Below are positions 1 to 8,149 of a stretch of 64,000 bases of DNA, one piece after another. Position 1 is the first letter of the stretch; each line of letters begins with the position of its first letter. Position numbers and translations under genes: made by a program. Below the pieces are notes generated by a model, which was not told the DNA's origin, did no database searches, and saw only the letters and a list, made by a program, of their open reading frames with translations. Source of the DNA: Halomonas sp. 54_146 (GTDB lineage Bacteria; Pseudomonadota; Gammaproteobacteria; Pseudomonadales; Halomonadaceae); assembly GCF_001507855.1 (NCBI RefSeq), contig NZ_LGEN01000010.1, forward strand, positions 42,842-106,841, given 5' to 3'.

Positions 1-1
1 A

Positions 2-976
2 CTGGAGCTTGACCGTGGGCAAGGTATCCCGTTTGAGGGTAACTATTCCCAGTGGCTTGAGCAGAAAGACCAGCGCCTGAATCAAGAAGCCAAGCAGGAA
101 GCTTCGCGCCAGAAAGCGATCAAGCAAGAACTTGAGTGGGTGCGCAGCAATGCCAAGGGGCGTCAGGCGAAAAGCAAGGCGCGCCTTAACCGCTTTGAAG
201 CAATGCAGTCAGGCGATTTCCAGAAACGTAATGAAACCAATGAAATTTATATTCCGCCTGGCCCTCGCCTAGGTGATAACGTCATTGAGTTTCGCAATGT
301 TGCTAAGCGCTTTGACGACAAGCTGCTCTATCAAGACCTCTCGTTCACTATTCCGCAAGGTGCCATTGTGGGCATTGTGGGTGGTAACGGGGCGGGTAAA
401 TCGACCCTGTTTAAGCTGATCACGCAAAAAGAGCAGCCGGACGCTGGCGAAGTTGTGGTGGGTGAAACTGTCGATATCGCTTACGTTGAGCAGCTACGCG
501 ACGGGTTAGAAGATAAGCAAACCGTGTGGGAGGCTGTTTCTGACGGCCAGGACATCCTGAATATTAACGGCTACGAAGTCTCATCCCGCGCTTATGTCGG
601 TCGCTTTAACTTTAAAGGTAACGACCAGCAGAAACGCTTATCGGAGCTTTCCGGTGGTGAGCGCGGCCGCTTGCAGCTTGCTCAAACGCTCAAGCAAGGG
701 GCTAACGTTCTGCTTCTCGATGAGCCGTCAAACGACTTGGATATTGAAACCCTGCGGGCACTGGAAGACGCCCTACTGGCGTTCCCAGGCTGTGCCATGG
801 TGATCTCTCACGATCGCTGGTTCTTGGACCGTATCGCCACGCATATCATGGCGTTCGAAGGCGACTCTGAAGTGGTCTTGTTCGAAGGCAATTACGCTGA
901 GTATGAAGAAGACCATCGTAAACGGGTCGGCAACGATACGCCTAAGCGCATGAAGTACAAGCGTATTGATGCTTAA
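2..976 (+). CDS. ettA: Energy-dependent translational throttle protein EttA (ABC-F ATPase), 5' end missing
   Basis: The reading frame is open from base 2, so the N-terminal part of the gene lies outside the window; 324 residues remain of a protein that has about 555 in E. coli. EttA is a soluble ABC-F ATPase that binds the ribosomal E site and links translation to ATP/ADP level. The visible part holds the inter-domain arm and the whole second ATPase domain: Walker A GGNGAGKST, the signature LSGGERGRL, and Walker B LLLDEPSNDLD followed by the switch histidine in ISHDRW. The C-terminal KYKRI tail is typical of EttA rather than Uup. A strong terminator follows 42 bases after the stop. Confidence 0.95.
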   Translation: MELDRGQGIPFEGNYSQWLEQKDQRLNQEAKQEASRQKAIKQELEWVRSNAKGRQAKSKARLNRFEAMQSGDFQKRNETNEIYIPPGPRLGDNVIEFRNVAKRFDDKLLYQDLSFTIPQGAIVGIVGGNGAGKSTLFKLITQKEQPDAGEVVVGETVDIAYVEQLRDGLEDKQTVWEAVSDGQDILNINGYEVSSRAYVGRFNFKGNDQQKRLSELSGGERGRLQLAQTLKQGANVLLLDEPSNDLDIETLRALEDALLAFPGCAMVISHDRWFLDRIATHIMAFEGDSEVVLFEGNYAEYEEDHRKRVGNDTPKRMKYKRIDA

Positions 977-1017
977 TCTCAGGTAGCGTACCAATTCTAG
1001 CTTGCCTGTAAACTGCA

Positions 1018-1047
1018 AAGGCCCCGCTCAATGAGCGGGGCCTTTTT
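1018..1047 (+). terminator. Rho-independent terminator of ettA
   Basis: A ten-base-pair GC-rich stem (1020-1029 with 1033-1042, loop AAT) is followed by five T residues. AAA precedes the stem, so it may also end weak transcription from the hinT side. Confidence 0.88.
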
Positions 1048-1087
1048 ACGTTAGCATGACGACGTTACAGACGACACAGGCAAGGGT

Positions 1088-1429
1088 TTAACCCGCAGGC
1101 CATGTAAACGTGCGTCCTCCCATCAAATGCATGTGGATATGATAAACCGTTTGACCGCCCATCTCGTTACAGTTCATCACCACGCGATACCCATCTTCAG
1201 CAAAGCCTTGCTCCTGGGCCAGCTTAGCGGCGGTGAATTGAAGCCGCCCGATGGTAGCAAGCTCTGTTTCATCAATATCATTCAGCGTGGAGATATGCTT
1301 TTTAGGAATAATCAGCTGATGGGTCGGTGCTTGAGGGCTAATATCATTAAATGCCAACACGTGATCGTCTTCGTAAACGATATCCGCAGGAATTTCACGC
1401 TTGATAATTTTGCAAAATAAACAATCCAT
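1088..1429 (-). CDS. hinT: HIT-family purine nucleoside phosphoramidase (HinT-like)
   Basis: A 113-residue protein of the histidine-triad superfamily, which hydrolyses adenosine 5'-phosphoramidates and aminoacyl-adenylates in the cytoplasm. It begins with CLFCKI, the usual N-terminal cysteine pair of bacterial HinT, and carries the triad HIHMHL with His97, His99 and His101. Length and start match the family. The gene is convergent with ettA, with the shared terminator region between them. The physiological substrate is not known from sequence. Confidence 0.93.
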   Translation of the reverse strand: MDCLFCKIIKREIPADIVYEDDHVLAFNDISPQAPTHQLIIPKKHISTLNDIDETELATIGRLQFTAAKLAQEQGFAEDGYRVVMNCNEMGGQTVYHIHMHLMGGRTFTWPAG

Positions 1430-1459
1430 ACAGCACTCCTTTATTGTTATCCGCCACGT

Positions 1460-2332
1460 TTAGCGAAAGCGCCGCTGCGCCAATAAATGGCGGACCAAGG
1501 GGGCGAGGATAAGCTCCATCGCCAATGACATCCGTGCACCCGGCACCACCAGGGTATGCGGGCGGGTCATAAAAGCATCTTTAATCATCGCTAGCAGCCA
1601 GGGAAAATCCACGGTGGAAGGGTCTCTAAAGCGAATGACCACTAATGATTCAGCGTCGGTGGGAATATCCTGCACTTCAAATGGGTTGGAAGTATCGACC
1701 GTAGGCACACGCTGAAAATTGATATGAGTACGCGAAAACTGCGGCTGAATATAACGCACATAGTCATCCATCCGGCCCAGAATAGTATCAATCACTGCTT
1801 CCTGAGAATAACCGCGCAGCTTGGTGTCACGATCTATTTTTTGTATCCATTCAAGGTTCATGGTTGGCGCGACACCTACCAACAGATCAACATGGCGAGC
1901 GATATCAAACTCTTCAGTCACCAGCCCGCCGTGCAAACCTTCATAAAACAGTAGATCAGTACCACAGGGAAGCGACTGCCATTCGGTAAACGTGCCTACC
2001 CGATAGCCAGCCTCAATTTTCTGCTTATCTTCCGCGTGAATATAGTGGCGAAACGTGCCAGAGCCATGCTCGCCGTACTCGCTGAACAGACCCTCTAGGC
2101 GATCCAGCAAATTAGCCTCAACGGCAAAGTGAGAAAGCTCATCTTTGCGTTCCGGCTCTTCTCGGAAGATACGGTGCAAATCATCGCGGGTATAGCGGTG
2201 AAAGGCATCGCCATCCACCACCGCTGCATGTACATCTTCGCGCAGAAACATACGCTCAAAGCTGCGCCGCACGGTGGTGGTTCCCGCCCCTGAGGAGCCG
2301 GTAACGGCAATAATCGGATACTCCCGCGACAT
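1460..2332 (-). CDS. prkB: Phosphoribulokinase-family protein (PrkB-like)
   Basis: This 290-residue protein has a P-loop GSSGAGTT at residues 12-19 and the DGDAFHRYTR segment typical of the proteobacterial PrkB/YhfA-type phosphoribulokinase homologues. No Calvin-cycle genes are visible, so a role in carbon fixation is unlikely; the true substrate of this heterotroph subfamily is uncertain. Its ATG overlaps the stop of the upstream thioesterase gene by one base (TGATG), so the two are probably translated together. Confidence 0.87.
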   Translation of the reverse strand: MSREYPIIAVTGSSGAGTTTVRRSFERMFLREDVHAAVVDGDAFHRYTRDDLHRIFREEPERKDELSHFAVEANLLDRLEGLFSEYGEHGSGTFRHYIHAEDKQKIEAGYRVGTFTEWQSLPCGTDLLFYEGLHGGLVTEEFDIARHVDLLVGVAPTMNLEWIQKIDRDTKLRGYSQEAVIDTILGRMDDYVRYIQPQFSRTHINFQRVPTVDTSNPFEVQDIPTDAESLVVIRFRDPSTVDFPWLLAMIKDAFMTRPHTLVVPGARMSLAMELILAPLVRHLLAQRRFR

Positions 2333-2772
2333 CAGCCATTCCTCGCATCGGCAAGCACTTGCTTAACCTGCACTGGCACCTCAGCAGGGCGGCCAGTGGC
2401 AAGGTCAATCAGCAGCTGATTGACGCGTGCCGTGGCCACCAACTGCTGCGTGTCACGCTTGCAAATGCGCTGATAAATGGTCAACGCTTTGCCTTGCGGC
2501 TCAGGCACGGCGGTTTCAATGATCAACGCATCAGGCCAGCGCGCTTCACTTTGGTACTGCACGGCTAAATCAGCCACCACGCTGGGGTGCCCGTGCATGT
2601 CCCACTCTTGCAGGTCAAGCGCGGCAAAGGCCTGAATACGCGCTTCGTGAAGCAGCGACACCAGCGCATCATGCCCTAAGTGCCGGCCGTAATTCATATC
2701 GGTTACCCGCACCGTCAAAGGGTGACGATGAATGATCGCTTCAGCGGGGAAATCCAGCTTGACACGCTCCAT
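2332..2772 (-). CDS. Hotdog-fold acyl-CoA thioesterase (YbgC/FadM type)
   Basis: A 146-residue protein with the single-domain 4-hydroxybenzoyl-CoA thioesterase pattern: a TVRVTDMNYGRHLG segment near residue 20-33, where the Asp-x-N/D-x-G-H-L element forms the active-site helix, followed by ALVSLLHEARIQAF. It would hydrolyse acyl-CoA thioesters in the cytoplasm; chain preference cannot be read from sequence. It lies 51 bases downstream of purD and overlaps prkB by one base, so it may be the middle gene of a purD-thioesterase-prkB transcript. Confidence 0.8.
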   Translation of the reverse strand: MERVKLDFPAEAIIHRHPLTVRVTDMNYGRHLGHDALVSLLHEARIQAFAALDLQEWDMHGHPSVVADLAVQYQSEARWPDALIIETAVPEPQGKALTIYQRICKRDTQQLVATARVNQLLIDLATGRPAEVPVQVKQVLADARNG

Positions 2773-2823
2773 GCCTGCCTCCTTGTCGGTGTTGATTTTG
2801 ACTGTTGATCGGGGTAACCCCGC

Positions 2824-4110
2824 CTAGCCTTCACGCGCAATGGCACGGAAGGCGATATCACGCCGGTACTCGGCACCTTCCCAGTGAATCGCCTTAACGC
2901 CTTGATAGGCTTGCTGTTGCGCCTCTGAAACGGTCGCGCCAAGGGCCGTTACACACAATACGCGGCCACCTGCCGTGATAATGTCACCTTCGGCATTTTG
3001 CGTGGTGCCTGCATGAAATACTTTGCAGCCCACCTGTTCAGCCTCTGCTAAGCCGTGAATCACATCACCCTTGCGGTAGCTGCCAGGATAACCACCAGCG
3101 GCCATCACCACGCCTACCGCCGCGCGCGAATCCCACTCACAGCGTTGCCCGGCAAGCTTGCCTTGCGCACCGGCTAAACACAGCTCGGCCAAATCAGAGG
3201 TTAAGCGCAGCATAATAGGCTGTGTTTCAGGGTCACCAAAGCGGCAGTTGTACTCAATAACTTTAGGGTTGCCAGCCGCGTCAATCATCAAGCCGGCGTA
3301 CAAGAACCCCGTGTACGCATTGCCCTCTGCCGCCATACCACGCACGGTAGGCAGAATGACCTGCTCCATAATGCGGGCATCCACCTCAGGGGTGACTACC
3401 GGCGCTGGCGAGTAAGCCCCCATGCCGCCGGTATTAGGGCCGGTATCGCCATCGTAGGCGCGTTTGTGGTCTTGGCTAGTAGCCATGGGCACGACATTCT
3501 CACCGTCCACCATGACAATAAAGCTCGCTTCTTCACCTTCCAGAAATTCTTCAATGACGACCCGCGCACCCGCATCGCCAAAGGCGTTGGCTTCAAGCAT
3601 GTCGCGAATGGCAGCTTCCGCTTCCGCTTCGCTCAGCGCGACAATCACCCCTTTACCAGCGGCAAGGCCATCCGCTTTGATCACAATCGGTGCGCCCACT
3701 TTATGTAGATAAGCAAGCGCTGGGGTGACCTCGGTGAACGTTTGGTAGTCAGCCGAAGGAATATCATGACGCGCCAAGAAGTCCTTGGTGAACGATTTTG
3801 AACCTTCCAACTGGGCAGCCGCCTGGCTAGGGCCAAAAATAGTTAAGCCCGCCGCTTGAAAGCGGTCCACCACACCGTCTACCAATGGGGCTTCTGGGCC
3901 TACCACGGTCAAGCCAATCTGTTCATCGCGGGCAAACGCTACCAGGCTTTCTAAATCCGTTGCGTCGATTGCGATATTAACCAGCTTTGCTTCTGTCGCG
4001 GTACCGGCATTGCCTGGCGCGACAAAGACTTGCTCGACGCGGCTCGATTGAGCCAATTTCCAGGCCAGTGCATGCTCACGACCACCGCCGCCTATCATCA
4101 AAACCTTCAT
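2824..4110 (-). CDS. purD: Phosphoribosylamine-glycine ligase (GAR synthetase)
   Basis: PurD makes glycinamide ribonucleotide from phosphoribosylamine, glycine and ATP in purine synthesis. The 428-residue protein begins MKVLMIGGGGREHALAW, the family hallmark, and contains the ATP-grasp segment PIVIKADGLAAGKGV and the late motif EYNCRFGDPETQ. Two in-frame ATG codons lie upstream (4116, 4125), but the start at 4110 is preferred: AAGGA stands five bases before it, and it matches the family start. purH, its usual partner, is not next to it here. Confidence 0.97.
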   Translation of the reverse strand: MKVLMIGGGGREHALAWKLAQSSRVEQVFVAPGNAGTATEAKLVNIAIDATDLESLVAFARDEQIGLTVVGPEAPLVDGVVDRFQAAGLTIFGPSQAAAQLEGSKSFTKDFLARHDIPSADYQTFTEVTPALAYLHKVGAPIVIKADGLAAGKGVIVALSEAEAEAAIRDMLEANAFGDAGARVVIEEFLEGEEASFIVMVDGENVVPMATSQDHKRAYDGDTGPNTGGMGAYSPAPVVTPEVDARIMEQVILPTVRGMAAEGNAYTGFLYAGLMIDAAGNPKVIEYNCRFGDPETQPIMLRLTSDLAELCLAGAQGKLAGQRCEWDSRAAVGVVMAAGGYPGSYRKGDVIHGLAEAEQVGCKVFHAGTTQNAEGDIITAGGRVLCVTALGATVSEAQQQAYQGVKAIHWEGAEYRRDIAFRAIAREG

Positions 4111-4177
4111 GTTCATCCTTCTCAAACGGGAGAGCGTATATCGGCGGCATTATGCCACAGCGCAACACCAAGTGGGG

Positions 4178-4759
4178 TCAGGAGGTTTTGTCCTGCTTTT
4201 TTTTCGTGCTGCTCACGTCAGCCTTGTTGGCGTTAGCCTTGCTGACGCTAGTTTTGTTAGTCTTATCTGTATCGCTAGGCGTTTCGCGGCTCTTTTCATC
4301 TGCCTGATCACCATCGCTCGGCTCATTGTTATGGCCAGGCTGATTCAAGGTCTTTTGCCAAAAACGCATATTCTCTTCGGTCAGCTCGCGCATAAACTCC
4401 AGCGGCGTGTTACGCATTGCCTGCTTCCACTGGCTTTGCAGGCGCTTTTGCTGCTCCAGCATCAGTTGAGTGCCCTGCTCAAGATAGCGCGAAAGCGGCA
4501 ATGGGGAGGTCATGTCATAAACACGTATCAACTGCGCCAGCAGGTCGTTAGAGAACACCTCAGCCTCGCTATCCGCCTGTTCCTGCTCGATAATAATGGA
4601 AAGTAAAATCGTGCGCGTCAGGTCTTCACCGCTTTTGGCATCTTCTACTCGAAACGGTTCTTCTTCGATGATTAAACGCCGCAGATCTTCCAGCGTTACA
4701 TAACGACTTTGCTGTGTATCATACAGCCTGCGGTTTGCATACTTGCGAATCACGCGCAC
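4178..4759 (-). CDS. phaR: PhaR-type polyhydroxyalkanoate synthesis regulator
   Basis: The N-terminus has the PHB-accumulation regulator DNA-binding pattern VIRKYANRRLYDT, followed by the PHB_acc repeat region ending near MRFWQKTL. Homologues bind both DNA and PHA granules and repress phasin and granule genes. I chose the GTG at 4759, seven bases after AAGGAG (193 residues), over an ATG at 4813 that would add 18 residues outside the family. The last ~55 residues are low-complexity, rich in Lys, Asp, Ser and Thr, and contain degenerate repeats. No PHA synthase or phasin gene is in the window. It is divergent from rsmE. Confidence 0.85.
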   Translation of the reverse strand: MRVIRKYANRRLYDTQQSRYVTLEDLRRLIIEEEPFRVEDAKSGEDLTRTILLSIIIEQEQADSEAEVFSNDLLAQLIRVYDMTSPLPLSRYLEQGTQLMLEQQKRLQSQWKQAMRNTPLEFMRELTEENMRFWQKTLNQPGHNNEPSDGDQADEKSRETPSDTDKTNKTSVSKANANKADVSSTKKKQDKTS

Positions 4760-4927
4760 GGCGCATCTCCTTAAACGCGGTAGGGGATTTTTCCCGTTAT
4801 TATACTTTTCCATTACGGGTATTGTGCCTGCACCACGCGCCCATGCAAGCCACCTTTTTGGATTTGATCGGTGCGCCTAGCATTAACCGGCGCGCCACGC
4901 CGATTCTGTGACCAATAGACCCTCATT

Positions 4928-5641
4928 ATGAATTTAATTTTGCTTAATCCTGACGACCTCACCGACAGCGGCAACGTCTTTATAACCGACCCACGCAGAT
5001 TGACACATTTGCGGGACATTCATCGCGCGACCCCTGGTGATCTCCTTACCGTTGGTATTCAAGGCGGCGCAATGGGAAAAGCGCTGTTAACTGAGCTCAC
5101 CGCTGAACGCGCTCAGTTCAAGCTGGAACCCCTCAACGAGCCACCGCCGCCAGCGCTCCCTGTACATTTGGTATTGGCGCTTCCACGGCCGCGTATGTTG
5201 GCACGCACTCTGGAACACGTCACCGCGTTAGGCGTAAAAGAGATCACCCTGCTGCATACCAAACGGGTAGAAAAAAGTTATTGGCAATCCCCCGAGCTGC
5301 GTGAGGATAAAATTCACCAGCATTTAGTTTTAGGTTTAGAGCAAGCACGCGATACCCAGCTGCCTAACATAACGCTCAGCAAGGGGTTTCGGCCTTTTCT
5401 AGAAGAGCAGCTGCCGGATTTACTGAGCCAACGCCGCGGGCTGGTGGCACACCCCGGCATGCCCAATGCCTGCCCCAGGGATGTAAAAACCCCAACACTG
5501 CTATTGGTAGGGCCAGAGGGTGGGTTTATTGCCTGGGAAATAGAACAGCTATTGATGGCAGGCTGCGAGGGAATGCATCTTGGCCCACGCATTTTACGGG
5601 TCGAAACCGCCGTGACAGCGCTGCTATCACGGCTGTTTTAA
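4928..5641 (+). CDS. rsmE: RsmE-family 16S rRNA (uracil-1498 N3) methyltransferase
   Basis: SPOUT methyltransferase of 237 residues with the knot motifs LLVGPEGGF and LGPRILRVETA, which bind S-adenosylmethionine. The family methylates U1498 of 16S rRNA in the assembled 30S subunit. Sequence around PRPRMLARTLEHVTALGV differs from the E. coli RsmE type, so this may be a second paralogue, as some pseudomonads have; the canonical copy is not in the window. No clear Shine-Dalgarno sequence precedes the ATG. Confidence 0.88.
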   Translation: MNLILLNPDDLTDSGNVFITDPRRLTHLRDIHRATPGDLLTVGIQGGAMGKALLTELTAERAQFKLEPLNEPPPPALPVHLVLALPRPRMLARTLEHVTALGVKEITLLHTKRVEKSYWQSPELREDKIHQHLVLGLEQARDTQLPNITLSKGFRPFLEEQLPDLLSQRRGLVAHPGMPNACPRDVKTPTLLLVGPEGGFIAWEIEQLLMAGCEGMHLGPRILRVETAVTALLSRLF

Positions 5642-5668
5642 GCACTAACTGGCGGGGTTAATAAGAAT

Positions 5669-6223
5669 TTACGACGACTGCTCTTCAGGATCGTGGGGGA
5701 CTACGGTGGTGTTTTCCCCGCATTCAGGCGCTTGCAGGAAAGTTTTACGCACATCCAGCAAACCAAGGTGGCTAATGGTACGGCGGCCTAACAGCAGCGG
5801 GTAGTTCATCTCTTCACGGTCGCGCAGGCTAAACTGCTCTTCGTAAATCGTATCGCCCATACACACTTCCAGCAGCACCACAGGGCGCTCATCACGGCCA
5901 CCTGCACCGCGCACGGCTAGTTCACGATAGAGCGGGCGCTCAATTTGGTCACTGAAGACTTCGCCACTCGCCTGGTCTTCAAGCTTTAAACGAAAGCGTA
6001 CCCACTCCTGGCCATCCTGCTCGAACATCTCAATATCGCGAGCATCAAGTGATGACGTTAACGCCCCGCTGTCGAGCTTTGCTTTAACCGCAATATTCCA
6101 GGGCTGTAGCGTAGCATTTTCGACCCAGCCGAATATTTTGTTATCGTCAGCCATGGCGGTGGAAGTAGATAACAGAGCACCGACTAAGAAGCTGCCCAAT
6201 AACGTTTTTACCATCACTCGCAT
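5669..6223 (-). CDS. Secreted PF05618 protein (retropepsin-like 'ATP-dependent zinc protease' family)
   Basis: A 184-residue protein with a signal peptide ending near ALLSTSTAMA^DDN, so it is probably periplasmic. The rest matches the PF05618 family, whose motif VKAKLDSGALTSSLDA resembles the Asp-Ser/Thr-Gly of aspartic proteases; LLLGRRTI near the C-terminus is the matching flap-side segment. Despite the family name there is no visible ATPase or zinc-protease motif. AAGGA lies seven bases upstream of the start at 6223. It follows mltB by 42 bases on the same strand, which may mean a shared cell-wall role, but that is inference. Confidence 0.8.
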   Translation of the reverse strand: MRVMVKTLLGSFLVGALLSTSTAMADDNKIFGWVENATLQPWNIAVKAKLDSGALTSSLDARDIEMFEQDGQEWVRFRLKLEDQASGEVFSDQIERPLYRELAVRGAGGRDERPVVLLEVCMGDTIYEEQFSLRDREEMNYPLLLGRRTISHLGLLDVRKTFLQAPECGENTTVVPHDPEEQSS

Positions 6224-6265
6224 AGCATCATCCTTGGTTAAGTAACATTTGAATACCCTATTTGC

Positions 6266-7537
6266 CTACTCAGCGCGGCTTCGTACCTGCTCTAAAAGCC
6301 CCTGGGTCGCAAAGCCATCGGGTATTAACCCTTGATCGCGCTGGAAGTTCCTTAATCCTTGGCGACTATTAGGCCCCATGACGCCGTCAGCGCCCCCCAC
6401 GGGGTAACCCAAACGGTTCAAGCCACGCTGGAGTTCCTGAACATCATTACGGGTAAGCGGCACCTTATCACGGGGCCAAGCATGTTGAATGCCTTCACGC
6501 CCGGCAATGGCATCGCCCAATGTCGCCACTGCCAACGCATAACTGGTGGCGTTGTTGTAGCGTAAGATGGCGCGAAAATTTGCACCTACCAAGAACGCAG
6601 GACCATCAGCGCCGGCAGGAATAACAATGGCCGCACTATCAAAGTTGGGCAACTCGCCCTGGCGCGCCTGAACGCCTTGGCTGCGCCACTGGGCCGTGCT
6701 GCGCCGTTCGGTTTGTGCATAGTCAAACCCTTCAGGCAAACGCACTTCTACGCCCCAAGGCTGCCCGGTTTGCCAGCCAGCACGAGCCAGATAGTTGGCC
6801 GTCGATGCCATCACGTCGGGAATACTGCCCCAAATATCGCGACGACCATCGCCATCGCCGTCCACCGCGTACGCTTCAAAGCTGCTGGGAATAAATTGGG
6901 TATGGCCCATCGCCCCTGCCCAGGAGCCTTTCATTTGCTCAGCGGCGATATCACCTTGGTCAATAATACGTAACGCCGCGAGCAGTTCACCGCGGGCAAA
7001 GTCACGGCGTCGGCCATCGTAGGCCAGCGTGGCCAGCGATTCGAGCGTTGAAAAATCACCAAAATTGCTGCCGTAGTTACTCTCAATTCCCCAGATGGCA
7101 ACGATAATTTCGGCGGGCACGCCGTAGCGCTGCTGCATTTGCTGCGCGGTAGCGCGGTGGTCAGCCAGTTTTTCCCGGCCGTTATTAATTCGCGTGGATG
7201 ACACTGCGGTATCCAGGTATTCCCAAATAGGCCGGACAAATTCAGGCTGGTAACCGTCTAGCTCAATCACACGCTCACGATAGCGCACGCCATCCAGCGC
7301 TTTACTTAACGTCGCCTCGCTGATCCCTTGGCCAGCGGCATACTGGCGAAAGTCTTGTAACCACTGCTGGAAACTAGCATGGCTAACCTCTGTCGCGGCC
7401 TGGGTATCGACTTCTGACATCAGTTGAGGGCTTGCCTGCACCCTGTCACTACTCAGCGCCAGCGCGCCTGTGGCAAGTAAAACAGCAAGATACACATTAG
7501 GGCGGACTCGCATCAACCCATTAACTTTCAAAGACAT
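6266..7537 (-). CDS. mltB: Lytic murein transglycosylase, MltB family, with peptidoglycan-binding domain
   Basis: Cleaves the MurNAc-GlcNAc bond of peptidoglycan with formation of the 1,6-anhydro product. The 423-residue protein has an N-terminal hydrophobic segment (residues ~13-30), an SLT_2 domain with the catalytic glutamate Glu152 in IWGIESNYG and the conserved GAMGHTQFIPSSF stretch, and a C-terminal PG_binding_1 domain (DVQELQRGLNRLGYPV, then DGVMGPNSRQGLRNFQ). No lipobox is seen, so it is more likely a periplasmic or anchored form than a lipoprotein like E. coli MltB. Confidence 0.92.
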   Translation of the reverse strand: MSLKVNGLMRVRPNVYLAVLLATGALALSSDRVQASPQLMSEVDTQAATEVSHASFQQWLQDFRQYAAGQGISEATLSKALDGVRYRERVIELDGYQPEFVRPIWEYLDTAVSSTRINNGREKLADHRATAQQMQQRYGVPAEIIVAIWGIESNYGSNFGDFSTLESLATLAYDGRRRDFARGELLAALRIIDQGDIAAEQMKGSWAGAMGHTQFIPSSFEAYAVDGDGDGRRDIWGSIPDVMASTANYLARAGWQTGQPWGVEVRLPEGFDYAQTERRSTAQWRSQGVQARQGELPNFDSAAIVIPAGADGPAFLVGANFRAILRYNNATSYALAVATLGDAIAGREGIQHAWPRDKVPLTRNDVQELQRGLNRLGYPVGGADGVMGPNSRQGLRNFQRDQGLIPDGFATQGLLEQVRSRAE

Positions 7538-7605
7538 AGCATCAATCTCTCGGCAATCCGTGGCGTGAGCTTGATAATGGCTCAGAACAGCAGCAGATAC
7601 CAGCG

Positions 7606-8082
7606 CTAGGGGCTTAAGCGAAGTAAAACGACACCATGCAAAAGCACCACTACCACGCTCAGCAAGCCACGAAGCGCAAAATACCAGCGTGGGAAACCTT
7701 CCCGCCCTGTGCGGCTAAGATCATAGCCACCGACCAGGATAAACCCGCACAACAACACCCAAAGCCCTGTTTGAACGTCAAGCAGCAGCGCAGGCCAAGC
7801 CATTAAGCTCGGCAGCATCGATAACAATAAGCGTCTCACATTGCCGGGGCGAGCCACTTGAAGCGCACTATCCTGAAGCGCGCTGTCCTTAAGCACGCCA
7901 CCCCAGTGTACGCCACCCAAAAACGACAAGATGACGGCGCTGTAATAAGTAAACCCATTAATTGCGGATGCTTGCCAGGCTACTGGCGCCAGCCACGCCA
8001 GCACACCGCCAGCGATAAAAGGAAGCAGGCCTGCAAGGCCCAAACACCAGGCAACGTGGCGTTCACTGCTTAACAAAGCCAT
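7606..8082 (-). CDS. DUF3429 membrane protein
   Basis: A 158-residue inner-membrane protein with about five hydrophobic segments. The FLGGVHWG pattern in the second segment identifies the DUF3429 family, whose function is not known. A short internal repeat (KDSALQ, QDSALQ near residues 65-76) in a loop comes from a tandem duplication of about 15 bases. It is followed downstream by mltB on the same strand at 68 bases. Confidence 0.75.
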   Translation of the reverse strand: MALLSSERHVAWCLGLAGLLPFIAGGVLAWLAPVAWQASAINGFTYYSAVILSFLGGVHWGGVLKDSALQDSALQVARPGNVRRLLLSMLPSLMAWPALLLDVQTGLWVLLCGFILVGGYDLSRTGREGFPRWYFALRGLLSVVVVLLHGVVLLRLSP

Positions 8083-8149
8083 TTCCCATACCCTTTATTG
8101 AGAAGTTTATGTGAGAAGTTTACGAGTGCTCATTGCGCGCCCTAAAGCG

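Noticed and set aside
1460..2332. Phosphoribulokinase as sign of Calvin-cycle carbon fixation
   Set aside because: The protein is of the PrkB type found in many heterotrophs, and no RuBisCO or other cycle gene is in the window.
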